Shown: piece after piece, positions 34,080-42,602 of the stretch
Layout of the letters: every line of letters starts with the position of its first letter
How positions within the stretch are numbered: position 1 is the stretch's first letter
Assembly (NCBI GenBank): GCA_964600385.1
Contig: CAZRJC010000003.1
Span: 62,001-126,000, forward strand
DNA length: 64,000 nt
Origin: DMER64 sp964600385
Lineage (GTDB): Bacteria; Bacteroidota; Bacteroidia; Bacteroidales; UBA932
Direction: 5' to 3'
The notes under the pieces: generated by a model
Told to the model about the DNA's origin: nothing
The model's database searches: none
The model's input: only the letters and a program-made list of their open reading frames with translations
Translations under genes and position numbers: made by a program

Positions 34080-35573
34080 ATGGAAAATAACATCTCGAGA
34101 AGAAACTTCTTGCAGAAAAGCGCTTTAGCCACTGCCGGAGCTATTGTTGCTTCGAGTCCGCTTATGGCCGGTATGCCGTTTTCTGCCCAACAAAAGAAAA
34201 AGAAAACAGCCGCGACCGATAAACTGAATATCGCAGGTATTGGTATTGGAGGCCGTGGTGGTGCTGTCATTCGCGAATTGAGCTCAGAAAATATTGTCGC
34301 CCTGTGCGACGTGGACTGGAAGTATGCAGCCAACCAGTTTGCCACATACCCCAATGCAAAGAAATACAAAGACTTTCGTAAGCTTTTCGATGAAATGGGC
34401 AATAATATAGACGCTGTTGTGGTGGGTACCGCAGACCATACACACGCCGTAATAGCTGCCCAGGCCATTGCCATGGGAAAGCACGTCTATTGCGAAAAGC
34501 CCCTTACGCATACCGTTTATGAAACCCGCCTTCTTACCCGTCTTGCCGCTAAACATAAAGTAGCCACACAAATGGGGAACCAGGGCGCTTCGGGCGAAGG
34601 TGTCCGCAAAGTATGCGAAGCCATCTGGAACGGAATGATTGGCGAGGTAACCAGGGTGGAAGCCTTCACAGACAGGCCTATATGGCCCCAGGGTCTGGAA
34701 ACTCCCACAGCAGTCCACACTCCTCATCCCGAGCTTGACTGGGATCTTTTTATAGGTCCGGCCAAATACCGTCCGTACAATGAAATTTACCATCCGTGGA
34801 ATTGGCGCGGCTGGTGGGATTTCGGCACCGGAGCCCTTGGCGATATGGCCTGCCATATTCTCCAGCCCGTTGTAAAAGCTTTGAATCTGAAATCTCCCGT
34901 TGCCGTACAGGGAAGTTCCACTGCCCTGATGACCGATTGCGCTCCCAATGCCCAGATAGCCAAATTTATTTTTCCTGCACGGGACAATATGCCAAAAGTA
35001 GCCATGCCCAGAGTTGAAGTAACCTGGTACGACGGTGGTCTTCTTCCTGAATATCCCCAGGGATGGCCTGCCGGCCGCAATATGAACGACAGCGGCGGTG
35101 CTGTTATTTTCCACGGAACCAGGGACACCCTCATTTGCGGATGCTATGGTGTAAATCCCTGGCTGCTTTCCGGAAAAGAAATTCCTGCTCCGACTCTTAC
35201 CCGTGAAGTACCTGAAAATAACCACTACACCGATTTCATCCGCGCCTGCAAGGAAAGCCCGGACAGCCGCATAAAGACGGCCTCGGATTTCTCGGAAGCC
35301 GGGCCCCTCAACGAAATGGTTGTCATGGGGGTATTGGGCGTACGTCTGCAGGGACTCAACAGGGAACTCTCCTGGGATGGAGATGCCATGCAGTTTACAA
35401 ACATCTCGCCCACCGATACCATTCAGATGAAAATTAAAGACGGATTCTCCATTAAAGACGGGCACCCCACCTTTAATCACCAATACACAGATCCTATCAA
35501 CGCGCTGTCATTTGCCAATGAACTCATCAGGCATACTTACCGCGAAGGATATTCTCTGCCGGAAATGCCATAA
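34080..35573 (+). CDS. Tat-exported Gfo/Idh/MocA oxidoreductase
   Basis: 497 residues. The N-terminus SRRNFLQKSALATAGAIVA is a twin-arginine signal, so the enzyme folds with its cofactor before export. Rossmann motif GIGIGGRG, CDVDW, the family EKPLTH motif with its catalytic Lys, and a C-terminal alpha/beta domain rich in WNWRGWWDFGTG. Gfo/Idh enzymes oxidise sugar hydroxyls with NAD(P). With DUF1080 and TIM-barrel partners downstream, the likely reaction is 3-oxidation of a glycoside to a 3-keto-glycoside. First gene of a three-gene operon. Confidence 0.9.
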   Translation: MENNISRRNFLQKSALATAGAIVASSPLMAGMPFSAQQKKKKTAATDKLNIAGIGIGGRGGAVIRELSSENIVALCDVDWKYAANQFATYPNAKKYKDFRKLFDEMGNNIDAVVVGTADHTHAVIAAQAIAMGKHVYCEKPLTHTVYETRLLTRLAAKHKVATQMGNQGASGEGVRKVCEAIWNGMIGEVTRVEAFTDRPIWPQGLETPTAVHTPHPELDWDLFIGPAKYRPYNEIYHPWNWRGWWDFGTGALGDMACHILQPVVKALNLKSPVAVQGSSTALMTDCAPNAQIAKFIFPARDNMPKVAMPRVEVTWYDGGLLPEYPQGWPAGRNMNDSGGAVIFHGTRDTLICGCYGVNPWLLSGKEIPAPTLTREVPENNHYTDFIRACKESPDSRIKTASDFSEAGPLNEMVVMGVLGVRLQGLNRELSWDGDAMQFTNISPTDTIQMKIKDGFSIKDGHPTFNHQYTDPINALSFANELIRHTYREGYSLPEMP

Positions 35574-35591
35574 CCTTAACAAATAATAAAC

Positions 35592-36362
35592 ATGAAAAAA
35601 GTATTTACGTTAGTCATTATTTTATCTGCCATGATTGTAAGTTCGTGCTCTTCATGCAATAATACAGGCAAAAAAGAAGAAGCACCCCAGGTTGACACCA
35701 ATGTAGTAGTTCTGTTTGACGGAGCCACCTTTGACGGATGGCGTGCTTATAACGGAACGGGTATACCAGGTGCCTGGACCATAGAAGACGGAGCCATTAA
35801 AATCAACGGTTCGGGTCGGGGCGAGGCCGGTGCCGAGAATGGCGGAGACATTATTTTTGACCGGAAATTCAACAATTTTGAATTGACGTTCGAATGGAAA
35901 GTCGCCGAGGGCTCCAACTCAGGCGTATTCTACCTGGCACAGGAAGTTCCTGGTGAACCCATTTATATTTCTGCCCCTGAATACCAGGTTCTGGACAATG
36001 TCAACCATCCCGATGCCATGTTGGGAGTTGACGGGAACCGCCAGTCTGCTTCCCTGTACGACATGATCCCTGCCAAACCGCAGAACTCCAAGCCTTTTGG
36101 GGAGTGGAACACAGCAAAAATACTTGTTTACAAGGGAACCGTTGCCCATTTCCAGAACGATGCCAATGTACTGGAATACCATCTGTGGACCCCCCAGTGG
36201 AAGGAAATGCTTGACAAGAGCAAATTCAGCCAGGATAAATGGCCTGTAGCCTATGACCTGCTCCTGAATTGCGGAGGTGAAGAAAAAGCCGGTTACATTG
36301 GTTTGCAGGATCACGGTGACGATGTTTGGTTCAGGAACATAAAAGTTAAAATCCTCGATTAA
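35592..36362 (+). CDS. DUF1080 (3-keto-disaccharide hydrolase family) lipoprotein
   Basis: 256 residues with a lipobox (MIVSSCSSC). The remainder is one concanavalin-like DUF1080 domain: LFDGATFDGWRAYNG, a GGDIIF strand, FELTFEWKVAEGSNSGVFYL, the EYQVLDN strand and a C-terminal WFRNIKVK. The family cleaves 3-keto-glycosides, acting after a dehydrogenase. It lies 18 bases after the Gfo/Idh gene and 2 bases before the TIM-barrel gene. Anchored in the envelope, like its partners. Confidence 0.88.
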   Translation: MKKVFTLVIILSAMIVSSCSSCNNTGKKEEAPQVDTNVVVLFDGATFDGWRAYNGTGIPGAWTIEDGAIKINGSGRGEAGAENGGDIIFDRKFNNFELTFEWKVAEGSNSGVFYLAQEVPGEPIYISAPEYQVLDNVNHPDAMLGVDGNRQSASLYDMIPAKPQNSKPFGEWNTAKILVYKGTVAHFQNDANVLEYHLWTPQWKEMLDKSKFSQDKWPVAYDLLLNCGGEEKAGYIGLQDHGDDVWFRNIKVKILD

Positions 36363-36364
36363 CA

Positions 36365-37258
36365 ATGAAACGCCGTCTAATCCTTTCTACAACCCTTATA
36401 GCCATGCTGTTTACGGGTTTTGTATCCTGTGCCAGCAAACAGGAAGATGTAAAAAAAGAGATAGGGCTTCAGCTTTATTCCATTCGTGACGAGATTCAGA
36501 AAGACCTGGGTGCCTCTCTCGACTCTGTTGCTGCCGCCGGATACACATTTGTAGAGCTGGCCAGCTACAATCCTCAGGATGGAACCTTCTACGGCATGGA
36601 ACCACAGGCTTTTGCCGCTTTTTGTAAAGAGAAGGGGCTCGATGTGGTTTCATCGCACATAAACGGACCCGATCCGAATGCCACCCCGCTGGAAGAATGC
36701 CTTGCCTGGTGGGACAAAGCCATAGCCGACCACGTTACATTGGGTGTCAACTACATAGTACAGCCCTCCATGTGGCAAAGCGCCTACGAATCTGTGGAAG
36801 GTCTCGCCAATTATTGCAATCTTTTCAACCTGGTGGGCGAAAAATGCAATGCAGCAGGCATCCGCTTTGGATACCATAATCACTCCCATGAGTTCACCAC
36901 TTTTTTTGACGGAATGGTCATGTATGATTATATGCTTGCTAACACCAAACCTGAGAATGTTTTCTTCCAGATTGACGTATACTGGTGCCAGGAAGGTGGT
37001 GCATCGCCCGTGGAATACATGGAAAAATACCCCGGCAGATTTGATCTCTGGCATGTAAAAGACGATAAGGAAATCGGCGCCTCAGGCAAAATTGACTTCA
37101 ATGCCATATACCAGAAGGCTGAAATCTCAGGTATGAAATATGCCATTGTTGAACAGGAAGCATTTGACCTGCCTCCCTTTGCCAGCATAAAAGCATCTTA
37201 TGACTACCTGAACAGTGCGCCTTACGTTAAAATAAGCTTCCGGTTGCCAAAACCCTGA
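36365..37258 (+). CDS. Sugar phosphate isomerase/epimerase-like TIM-barrel lipoprotein
   Basis: 297 residues with a lipobox (FTGFVSC). Xylose-isomerase-like barrel beginning IGLQLYSIRDEI. Likely metal ligands are FVELASY (Glu), FGYHNHSHEF (His), FFQIDVYWC (Asp) and YAIVEQEAF (Glu). In the operon context it is expected to act on 3-keto sugars as an epimerase, isomerase or lyase rather than on sugar phosphates, because it is exported. A strong bidirectional terminator follows. Confidence 0.88.
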   Translation: MKRRLILSTTLIAMLFTGFVSCASKQEDVKKEIGLQLYSIRDEIQKDLGASLDSVAAAGYTFVELASYNPQDGTFYGMEPQAFAAFCKEKGLDVVSSHINGPDPNATPLEECLAWWDKAIADHVTLGVNYIVQPSMWQSAYESVEGLANYCNLFNLVGEKCNAAGIRFGYHNHSHEFTTFFDGMVMYDYMLANTKPENVFFQIDVYWCQEGGASPVEYMEKYPGRFDLWHVKDDKEIGASGKIDFNAIYQKAEISGMKYAIVEQEAFDLPPFASIKASYDYLNSAPYVKISFRLPKP

Positions 37259-37285
37259 GTTATTACGTACAATTCAGTGAAAAAG

Positions 37286-37317
37286 TTCTGTGTCACTCGG
37301 TGACACAGAATTTTTTT
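37286..37317. terminator. Bidirectional terminator embracing the TPR gene stop codon
   Basis: A perfect 11-bp stem (TTCTGTGTCAC / GTGACACAGAA) with loop TCG is followed by seven T on the plus strand and by CTTTTTC on the minus strand. The TPR gene's stop (37293-37295) lies inside the stem, so its last codons are part of the hairpin. Confidence 0.88.
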
Positions 37318-39287
37318 ATTACACTGTAGGCATCTTTCACACCCAGCTCACCTGCGGTAGAAATATCCATGCAGCCTTTTTCTTTTTCTTTCAGGTAGAT
37401 ATGAATGAGTCCCCTGTTATAATAGGCTTCGGCCAGGTAAGGATACAGTTCAATGGACCGGCTATAGTTGGTTATTGATTCCGGCAGGTTCCCCGACAAA
37501 CAGTGAAGGTTCCCCAGATTATAATAGACATAAGCAAAGTCGGGCGCCAGCATGGCTGCTTTCTGCAAGTCTTCAATGGCACCTGAATAATCGTATTCTC
37601 TCCTGCTCTGCTCCTGGACCCGCGTACGCGTAGTGCCCGATTCGTCGAGCGTAAGCATCTGTACATTATCGTCCATGGACGAGATAAAGTCAATCATTTC
37701 ACTCTGGAGCGCCGCACGGTTAATGTAATAGAATACGTTGCCGGCATCTTTTTTTATTGCCTGGTTGTAGGACGCCAAAGATGCATTGAACTGCTTACTC
37801 TGGAAGTCAAGAATTCCTTTAATAAAGATCAGGTTGGGATTGTCTTTGTCGGTCCTGAGCATATTTTCCACCTGCTCTTTCCTGAATGTCAGGTCCTGCA
37901 GGTTCCCCTCGGGTGAAACCGAATAAAGATTCAAAGGAATGACCTGCCCTGAAAGGTATTTTTCCAGGTCTTCATAATAATACTGCTGTTCCAGGGCCTG
38001 CCTGTTTTCTCCTGTACCGGCAAGCAGTATGAACAGAGGTTTGAGCCTTATGTCAACATCGCGGTATTGAAGCAGTTCGTTATTGAAGTCTTTTTTGGCA
38101 AAATCTGCATCGAGGGCAAGCAACCGGTCGAACTTCTGAGTAGTGTCGGCGAAAGCAGAGTACGTGGTATCGCCCAGCCGTGCTTTGTAACTCTGTACCT
38201 TGCCCTGCGCTATGTTGTAATCACTCTGGGCGGCGGCAAAACGTCCCAGTTTATTCTTGACATAGGAGCGGTTCATATAGGCATTGGCAAAATCGGGATA
38301 CAGTTCAATAGCCATGTCGTAATCCCTGAGTGCATCGTTGTAACGTTCCATTTCTATGAAAAGCGCTGCCCTGTTGTAGTAGGCAAGCACATTGCCCGGA
38401 TTGATGGCAATCACGCGGTCATAATCCTCCAGCGCGTTGTTGTAATCCCCTATCTGTGTACGGATAAGCGCCCGGTTATATAAGGTAAGCGCATTTCCCG
38501 GATCTTCTGCCAGTACTTTTTCCAAATCGAAAAGGGCACCGTTCAGGTCATTCCTGTTATAACGGATAAGAGCCCTGTTAAAGTAGGCAAAAGAGTTGGC
38601 AGGGTCAAGCGATAAAGCCTGGTTCAGGTCGGAAAGGGCCTCATCATAATTTTCCTTCATTGCGTGTACCCGAGAGCGACGGATATAACCTTCCGGATCG
38701 AATTTATTAAGCAAAACAGCTGTATTATAATCCTGCAGGGCTTTCACGGTATCTTTCAGATAAAGATAACAGGCCCCTCTGTTCAGGTATGCCTCACTTA
38801 CCCTCGGTTCATGGCGTATGAAACGATTGAAATCGGCCTCGGCCAGTTCGAATTGCTGGGAGAGCAGGTAAGTCACTCCCCGGCTGAAGTAGAGACCATT
38901 ATAACTGGGACGCAGGTCCACAGCTTCTTTCAGATCCTCCAGCGCATCATCGTATTGTCCAAGGCGCGAATACGTTATGGCTCTGTAGTGATAGGCCATG
39001 GTAAATACCGGATTTATATTCAGTGCTTTATCAAAATCGGATTTTGCCCCCAAAAAGTCACCCAGATTGTATTTCCCTATACCCCGGAAGAAATAGGCTT
39101 CGTACAACTCGGGATCCAACTGAATGAGTTTGTTAAAATTATCTATTGCCTGCTGGAAACGGCCATCGAAAATCAGTTGCTGGCCCCTGTAGAAAAACTG
39201 TTGTTTGTCGTATTGTGCCCATACTCTTCCTGCCGAAAGAAACGTTAGAAAAAGAAAAAGGGTACAGAAGAGATGTTTTCGTTTCAT
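37293..39287 (-). CDS. Exported tetratricopeptide-repeat protein
   Basis: 664 residues. Signal peptide MKRKHLFCTLFLFLTFLSAGRVWA. Residues ~25-380 are about ten consecutive TPRs (for example AYYNRAALFIEMERYNDALRDYD-like units). A charged non-TPR stretch follows (~380-490), with further TPRs to the end. It is probably a periplasmic scaffold for protein-protein contacts. Partners are unknown. TACCTTTG (39302 to 39295) stands 7 bases before the ATG. The stop codon lies in the shared terminator hairpin. Confidence 0.85.
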   Translation of the reverse strand: MKRKHLFCTLFLFLTFLSAGRVWAQYDKQQFFYRGQQLIFDGRFQQAIDNFNKLIQLDPELYEAYFFRGIGKYNLGDFLGAKSDFDKALNINPVFTMAYHYRAITYSRLGQYDDALEDLKEAVDLRPSYNGLYFSRGVTYLLSQQFELAEADFNRFIRHEPRVSEAYLNRGACYLYLKDTVKALQDYNTAVLLNKFDPEGYIRRSRVHAMKENYDEALSDLNQALSLDPANSFAYFNRALIRYNRNDLNGALFDLEKVLAEDPGNALTLYNRALIRTQIGDYNNALEDYDRVIAINPGNVLAYYNRAALFIEMERYNDALRDYDMAIELYPDFANAYMNRSYVKNKLGRFAAAQSDYNIAQGKVQSYKARLGDTTYSAFADTTQKFDRLLALDADFAKKDFNNELLQYRDVDIRLKPLFILLAGTGENRQALEQQYYYEDLEKYLSGQVIPLNLYSVSPEGNLQDLTFRKEQVENMLRTDKDNPNLIFIKGILDFQSKQFNASLASYNQAIKKDAGNVFYYINRAALQSEMIDFISSMDDNVQMLTLDESGTTRTRVQEQSRREYDYSGAIEDLQKAAMLAPDFAYVYYNLGNLHCLSGNLPESITNYSRSIELYPYLAEAYYNRGLIHIYLKEKEKGCMDISTAGELGVKDAYSVIKKFCVTE

Positions 39288-39294
39288 ATTAAGG

Positions 39295-39334
39295 CAAAGG
39301 TATTAATTTTTAACTGGAAAAATTCGTTACTTTG
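39295..39334. promoter_or_regulatory. Divergent promoters of TPR gene and M28-like gene
   Basis: Minus-strand TACCTTTG (39302 to 39295) serves the TPR gene with a 7-base gap to its ATG. On the plus strand TTACTTTG (39327-39334), one base off the TAnnTTTG layout, precedes the M28-like ATG at 39354. Total intergenic length is 66 bases. Confidence 0.5.
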
Positions 39335-39353
39335 CACCGGAAAAACAAAAAAT

Positions 39354-40343
39354 ATGCCGCGCTCGACCTGCTTTTTCGCTTGTATTTCAACTGCTTTCCT
39401 GCTTATCTCCTTTACCCTGAGCGCTCAGATCATCCGGCCTGAACACTATGCCGGTCTCATTTCGGCAAAAGACCTTGAAAAACACGTCTTGTTTTTTTCA
39501 GACACCACTCTGCGCGGAAGAGAAACAGGCTCACCAGGAGCGACTTTGGCTACACAGTATCTGGTGAACCAATTCAAGGAATTCGGACTGCTTCCTTTCG
39601 GAAAGGCTAATCCCGTACAAAAAAGCGGTTCCTATATACAGAGTTTCATCTGCCCCACAGGACAAAAAGGGAGGAACGTAATTGGAATACTTCCCGGATT
39701 GGATCGTTTCGACAGGAATTACATTATTGTCTCGGCCCATTACGACCATCTGGGTGTTATTGACGGACAAATCTACCCCGGAGCCGACAGTAATGCATCT
39801 GGCGTTTCTGTGCTTCTGAACCTGGCCCGGGCAATGGGTCAAATGTATAAAGATGGAAAAAGGCCTCCATGCAGTATCATTTTCATTGCTTACGATGCCA
39901 AGGAGTTTTCCATGACCGGGGCACGCATTTTCACCCTGTCATCGGGTGTTCCTTTCGACCGCATAGTGGCAAATGTGAATATAGATCAGATTGGATCTGT
40001 GCTGGAACCGCCCAAAGACAGAGAAGATTATGTACTTGTGCTGGGAGCTGACCAGGTGCCCGAAAGACTTGTCGAATCGCTCAATAACTGCAATGCCTTT
40101 TATAATATAAATCTGCAGATAGATTATACATTTTACAACAGTCCCTCTTTTGCCGGAATATATTTTTCCATGACCGAACAGAACTTCCTGGCTTTACAAG
40201 GCGTACCTTCGCTTCTGATCACTTCCGGTGTGAGCGATAATACCTACAAACCCTCAGACACACCCGGGACTCTCAATTTTCCGGTCATGCAACGTCGGGC
40301 CAGGTGGTTGTTTTATTCTCTCTGGGATATGGCACAGAATTAA
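39354..40343 (+). CDS. M28-family peptidase homologue with altered active site
   Basis: 329 residues from the ATG at 39354, which starts a clean signal peptide (STAFLLISFTLSAQ). The longer reading from 39273 would cross the promoter. M28 motifs: SAHYDHLG (His129, Asp131), GADSNASG (bridging Asp145) and NIDQIG (Asp211) are intact. The usual DAEE pair reads DAKE (Lys183-Glu184), which loses the general-base Glu, and the last zinc ligand His of the xHxPxDT motif reads TYKPSDT (Tyr298). It may therefore be a non-catalytic homologue in the periplasm. It overlaps the convergent barrel gene by 4 bases. Confidence 0.8.
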   Translation: MPRSTCFFACISTAFLLISFTLSAQIIRPEHYAGLISAKDLEKHVLFFSDTTLRGRETGSPGATLATQYLVNQFKEFGLLPFGKANPVQKSGSYIQSFICPTGQKGRNVIGILPGLDRFDRNYIIVSAHYDHLGVIDGQIYPGADSNASGVSVLLNLARAMGQMYKDGKRPPCSIIFIAYDAKEFSMTGARIFTLSSGVPFDRIVANVNIDQIGSVLEPPKDREDYVLVLGADQVPERLVESLNNCNAFYNINLQIDYTFYNSPSFAGIYFSMTEQNFLALQGVPSLLITSGVSDNTYKPSDTPGTLNFPVMQRRARWLFYSLWDMAQN

Positions 40344-41092
40344 TAGCGGGACTTTCCAAAGCGGATAAGGTCATATGAAACGGTTATACTGCCGCGGATA
40401 TGTTGCATCCTGTAATCAAAAAAATCACTGCCTTGTACAAATATATCCTTCAGGCCGAACATGACCCTCAGATCCATGTTAATCCTGGGAAAAATCCTGA
40501 CTTCATATCCGGCAGACAGGCCGGCGTCCCATTTATCCAACAAGGTAGAAAAATCCATTATCATAGGGCTGGATACTTCCGAATCTACACGGTCGGCCTC
40601 TGTTCCAATGAATCCTTTAGTGGCCCGTGTTTCAAAAGACGATTTTAATATGTATGCACCGTATGCACCAAGCATAATGCTGTGCTGATGTTTGCTGCCC
40701 ATGTGATACTTCACATAAACAGGAAGTTCCAGAAGTGTGAAACTCATTGACATCTCGGATGTTCCGGTGAAAAACTGGACCATCCCCTCCCCCTTGAATT
40801 TCTGATTGGTCACCCTGGCATCGGCATCCATTCCTATAGTCTTGTAATTCAGATCGGTCCCCAACGACCACCGACTGTGCAAATTCATATTCAGGTGTAA
40901 TCCCAGTGTCGCGTTGAGTTTGGGATATGCATTGAAAGAACCTCCAACAGCACTGAAAGGTATGGGCACCGCACCGCCAATGTCCGTCCCTATGCGGGGA
41001 GCCAGTGAGAACAAAGACTGGGCGCTTGCCGGAAGATTCACGAAAAGTGTTGAATAAGTGCAAAAAACAAGAAAAATAATAGCCTTTTTCAT
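40340..41092 (-). CDS. PorT-like outer-membrane beta-barrel protein
   Basis: 250 residues from the ATG at 41092 (an upstream ATG lies within the promoter). Signal peptide MKKAIIFLVFCTYSTLFVNLPASA, then alternating beta strands (LGLHLNMNLHSRWSLGTDLNYK, FTLLELPVYVKYHMG, AGLSAGYEVRIF) as in the outer-membrane beta-barrel/PorT family of Bacteroidota. An 8-10 strand barrel is likely. The role is unknown. TACATTTG (41104 to 41097) ends 4 bases before the start, so the mRNA is probably leaderless. Confidence 0.8.
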   Translation of the reverse strand: MKKAIIFLVFCTYSTLFVNLPASAQSLFSLAPRIGTDIGGAVPIPFSAVGGSFNAYPKLNATLGLHLNMNLHSRWSLGTDLNYKTIGMDADARVTNQKFKGEGMVQFFTGTSEMSMSFTLLELPVYVKYHMGSKHQHSIMLGAYGAYILKSSFETRATKGFIGTEADRVDSEVSSPMIMDFSTLLDKWDAGLSAGYEVRIFPRINMDLRVMFGLKDIFVQGSDFFDYRMQHIRGSITVSYDLIRFGKSRY

Positions 41093-41096
41093 TACA

Positions 41097-41122
41097 CAAA
41101 TGTACAAAAAAGCCTATATTTG
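41097..41122. promoter_or_regulatory. Divergent promoters of PorT-like gene and cstA
   Basis: Minus-strand TACATTTG (41104 to 41097), 4 bases from the barrel-gene ATG, and plus-strand TATATTTG (41115-41122), 22 bases before the cstA ATG, are only 10 bases apart. Confidence 0.65.
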
Positions 41123-41144
41123 CACCCATTCCTTTTCCTTATAA

Positions 41145-42602
41145 ATGATAAGCTTTTCAATTTCGATTGTTGTCCTGATTGCAGGATTTCTTATTTATGG
41201 TAAAATCACCGAACGCATTTTCGGGATAGATAAGAACAGGCAAACACCGGCCATTGTCAAACGGGACAATGTGGATTATGTTCCGATGAAACCCTGGAAA
41301 ATTTTTTTCATTCAATTCCTGAACATTGCAGGTCTCGGGCCCATATTCGGGGCCATTATGGGAGCCACTTTCGGGCCGGCATCATTCATCTGGATTGTCC
41401 TGGGAACTCTTTTTGCAGGATGTGTACATGATTTCTTTTCGGGGATGATGTCGTTAAGACATGGCGGAGAAAGTCTTCCCGAAATACATGGAAGATATCT
41501 TGGAAAGCGAATCAGGAATTTCATGCGCATTTTCACAATTGTATTGATGATACTGGTCGGAGCCGTTTTTGTGGCAGGTCCTGCTGAACTTCTTGCAAGA
41601 CTTACACCTGAATCATTCAATACCACGTTCTGGATTGTGGTCGTTTTCCTGTATTATTTGGTAGCTACATTATTTCCCATTGACAAGATTATTGGAAAGG
41701 CATATCCTGTATTTGGCATCTGCCTGCTTATAATGGCGTTTGGCATTATGATAATGATGTTTATCAAACAACCGGCAGTTCCGGAATTCTGGCAGGGACT
41801 GCATAACAGATCGCTCAATCCGGTGGCCAATCCCATCTTTCCCATGATGTTTGTATCAATAGCCTGCGGTGCCATTTCGGGCTTCCATGCCACACAATCA
41901 CCCATGATGGCCCGGTGCATGACCAATGAAAAATACGGACGCCCCGTTTTTCTGGGCTCCATGGTAGCCGAAGGTATTCTGGCACTCATATGGGCCGCTG
42001 CCGCCTGCTATTTTTTCTTTGAAGATCCCGACGGGATAGTTGTTTTTAAATCGGGAGAAACAAATGCAGCCGTAATTGTGAATTACCTTACCGCTGAATG
42101 GCTCGGGCCCATAGGGACTTTCCTGGCCATGCTGGGTGTGATAGCCGCACCTATTACAACCGGTGATACAGCATTTCGTTCAGCACGGATTATGGTCTCA
42201 GAAGTGTTTCACATTGACCAAAAACCTTTAAAGAACAGACTGCTGATCTCTCTTCCCCTTTTTGCGGCGGGGCTTTTCATACTCGTTTTCAGTCTTGCCG
42301 ATGCAGAAGGATTCAATACCATCTGGAAGTATTTTGCCTGGTCCAATCAGACACTGGCTACCGTGACATTATGGTCGATAACCGTATTTCTCTACAGAGA
42401 GAACAAACCGTATCTGATATCACTGATACCTGCTTTGTTCATGACCATGGTGGTAACCACTTTCATTTTCATATCACCCATGGGATTTGCGCTGTCACCG
42501 AATTTATCCTATTTTCTCGGAGGTCTCATAACCCTGGTCATCCTGGAGTTGTTTCACATCAGGGAAAAGAAGCTTGCCGCCGAGAGCGTGCCCAGTAGGT
42601 AA
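41145..42602 (+). CDS. cstA: CstA-family carbon starvation/peptide transporter
   Basis: 485 residues, about 13 membrane helices, a short member of the CstA family (E. coli CstA is about 700). Recognised segments: YGKITERIFGID, the VPMKPWKIFFIQFLNIAGLGPIFGA block, GCVHDFFSGMMSLRHGG and GFHATQSPMMARC. CstA proteins import peptides or pyruvate when carbon is short. The last 99 bases overlap the uvrA gene on the opposite strand, so its C-terminal tail (ELFHIREKKLAAESVPSR) is encoded antisense to UvrA. Confidence 0.9.
   Translation: MISFSISIVVLIAGFLIYGKITERIFGIDKNRQTPAIVKRDNVDYVPMKPWKIFFIQFLNIAGLGPIFGAIMGATFGPASFIWIVLGTLFAGCVHDFFSGMMSLRHGGESLPEIHGRYLGKRIRNFMRIFTIVLMILVGAVFVAGPAELLARLTPESFNTTFWIVVVFLYYLVATLFPIDKIIGKAYPVFGICLLIMAFGIMIMMFIKQPAVPEFWQGLHNRSLNPVANPIFPMMFVSIACGAISGFHATQSPMMARCMTNEKYGRPVFLGSMVAEGILALIWAAAACYFFFEDPDGIVVFKSGETNAAVIVNYLTAEWLGPIGTFLAMLGVIAAPITTGDTAFRSARIMVSEVFHIDQKPLKNRLLISLPLFAAGLFILVFSLADAEGFNTIWKYFAWSNQTLATVTLWSITVFLYRENKPYLISLIPALFMTMVVTTFIFISPMGFALSPNLSYFLGGLITLVILELFHIREKKLAAESVPSR

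Noticed and set aside
34284..35483. Open frame of 399 codons on the minus strand
   Set aside because: Antisense shadow of the Gfo/Idh gene, whose Rossmann and EKP motifs are clear.
37293..39287. Internal periodic similarity
   Set aside because: Explained by tandem TPR units in the protein.
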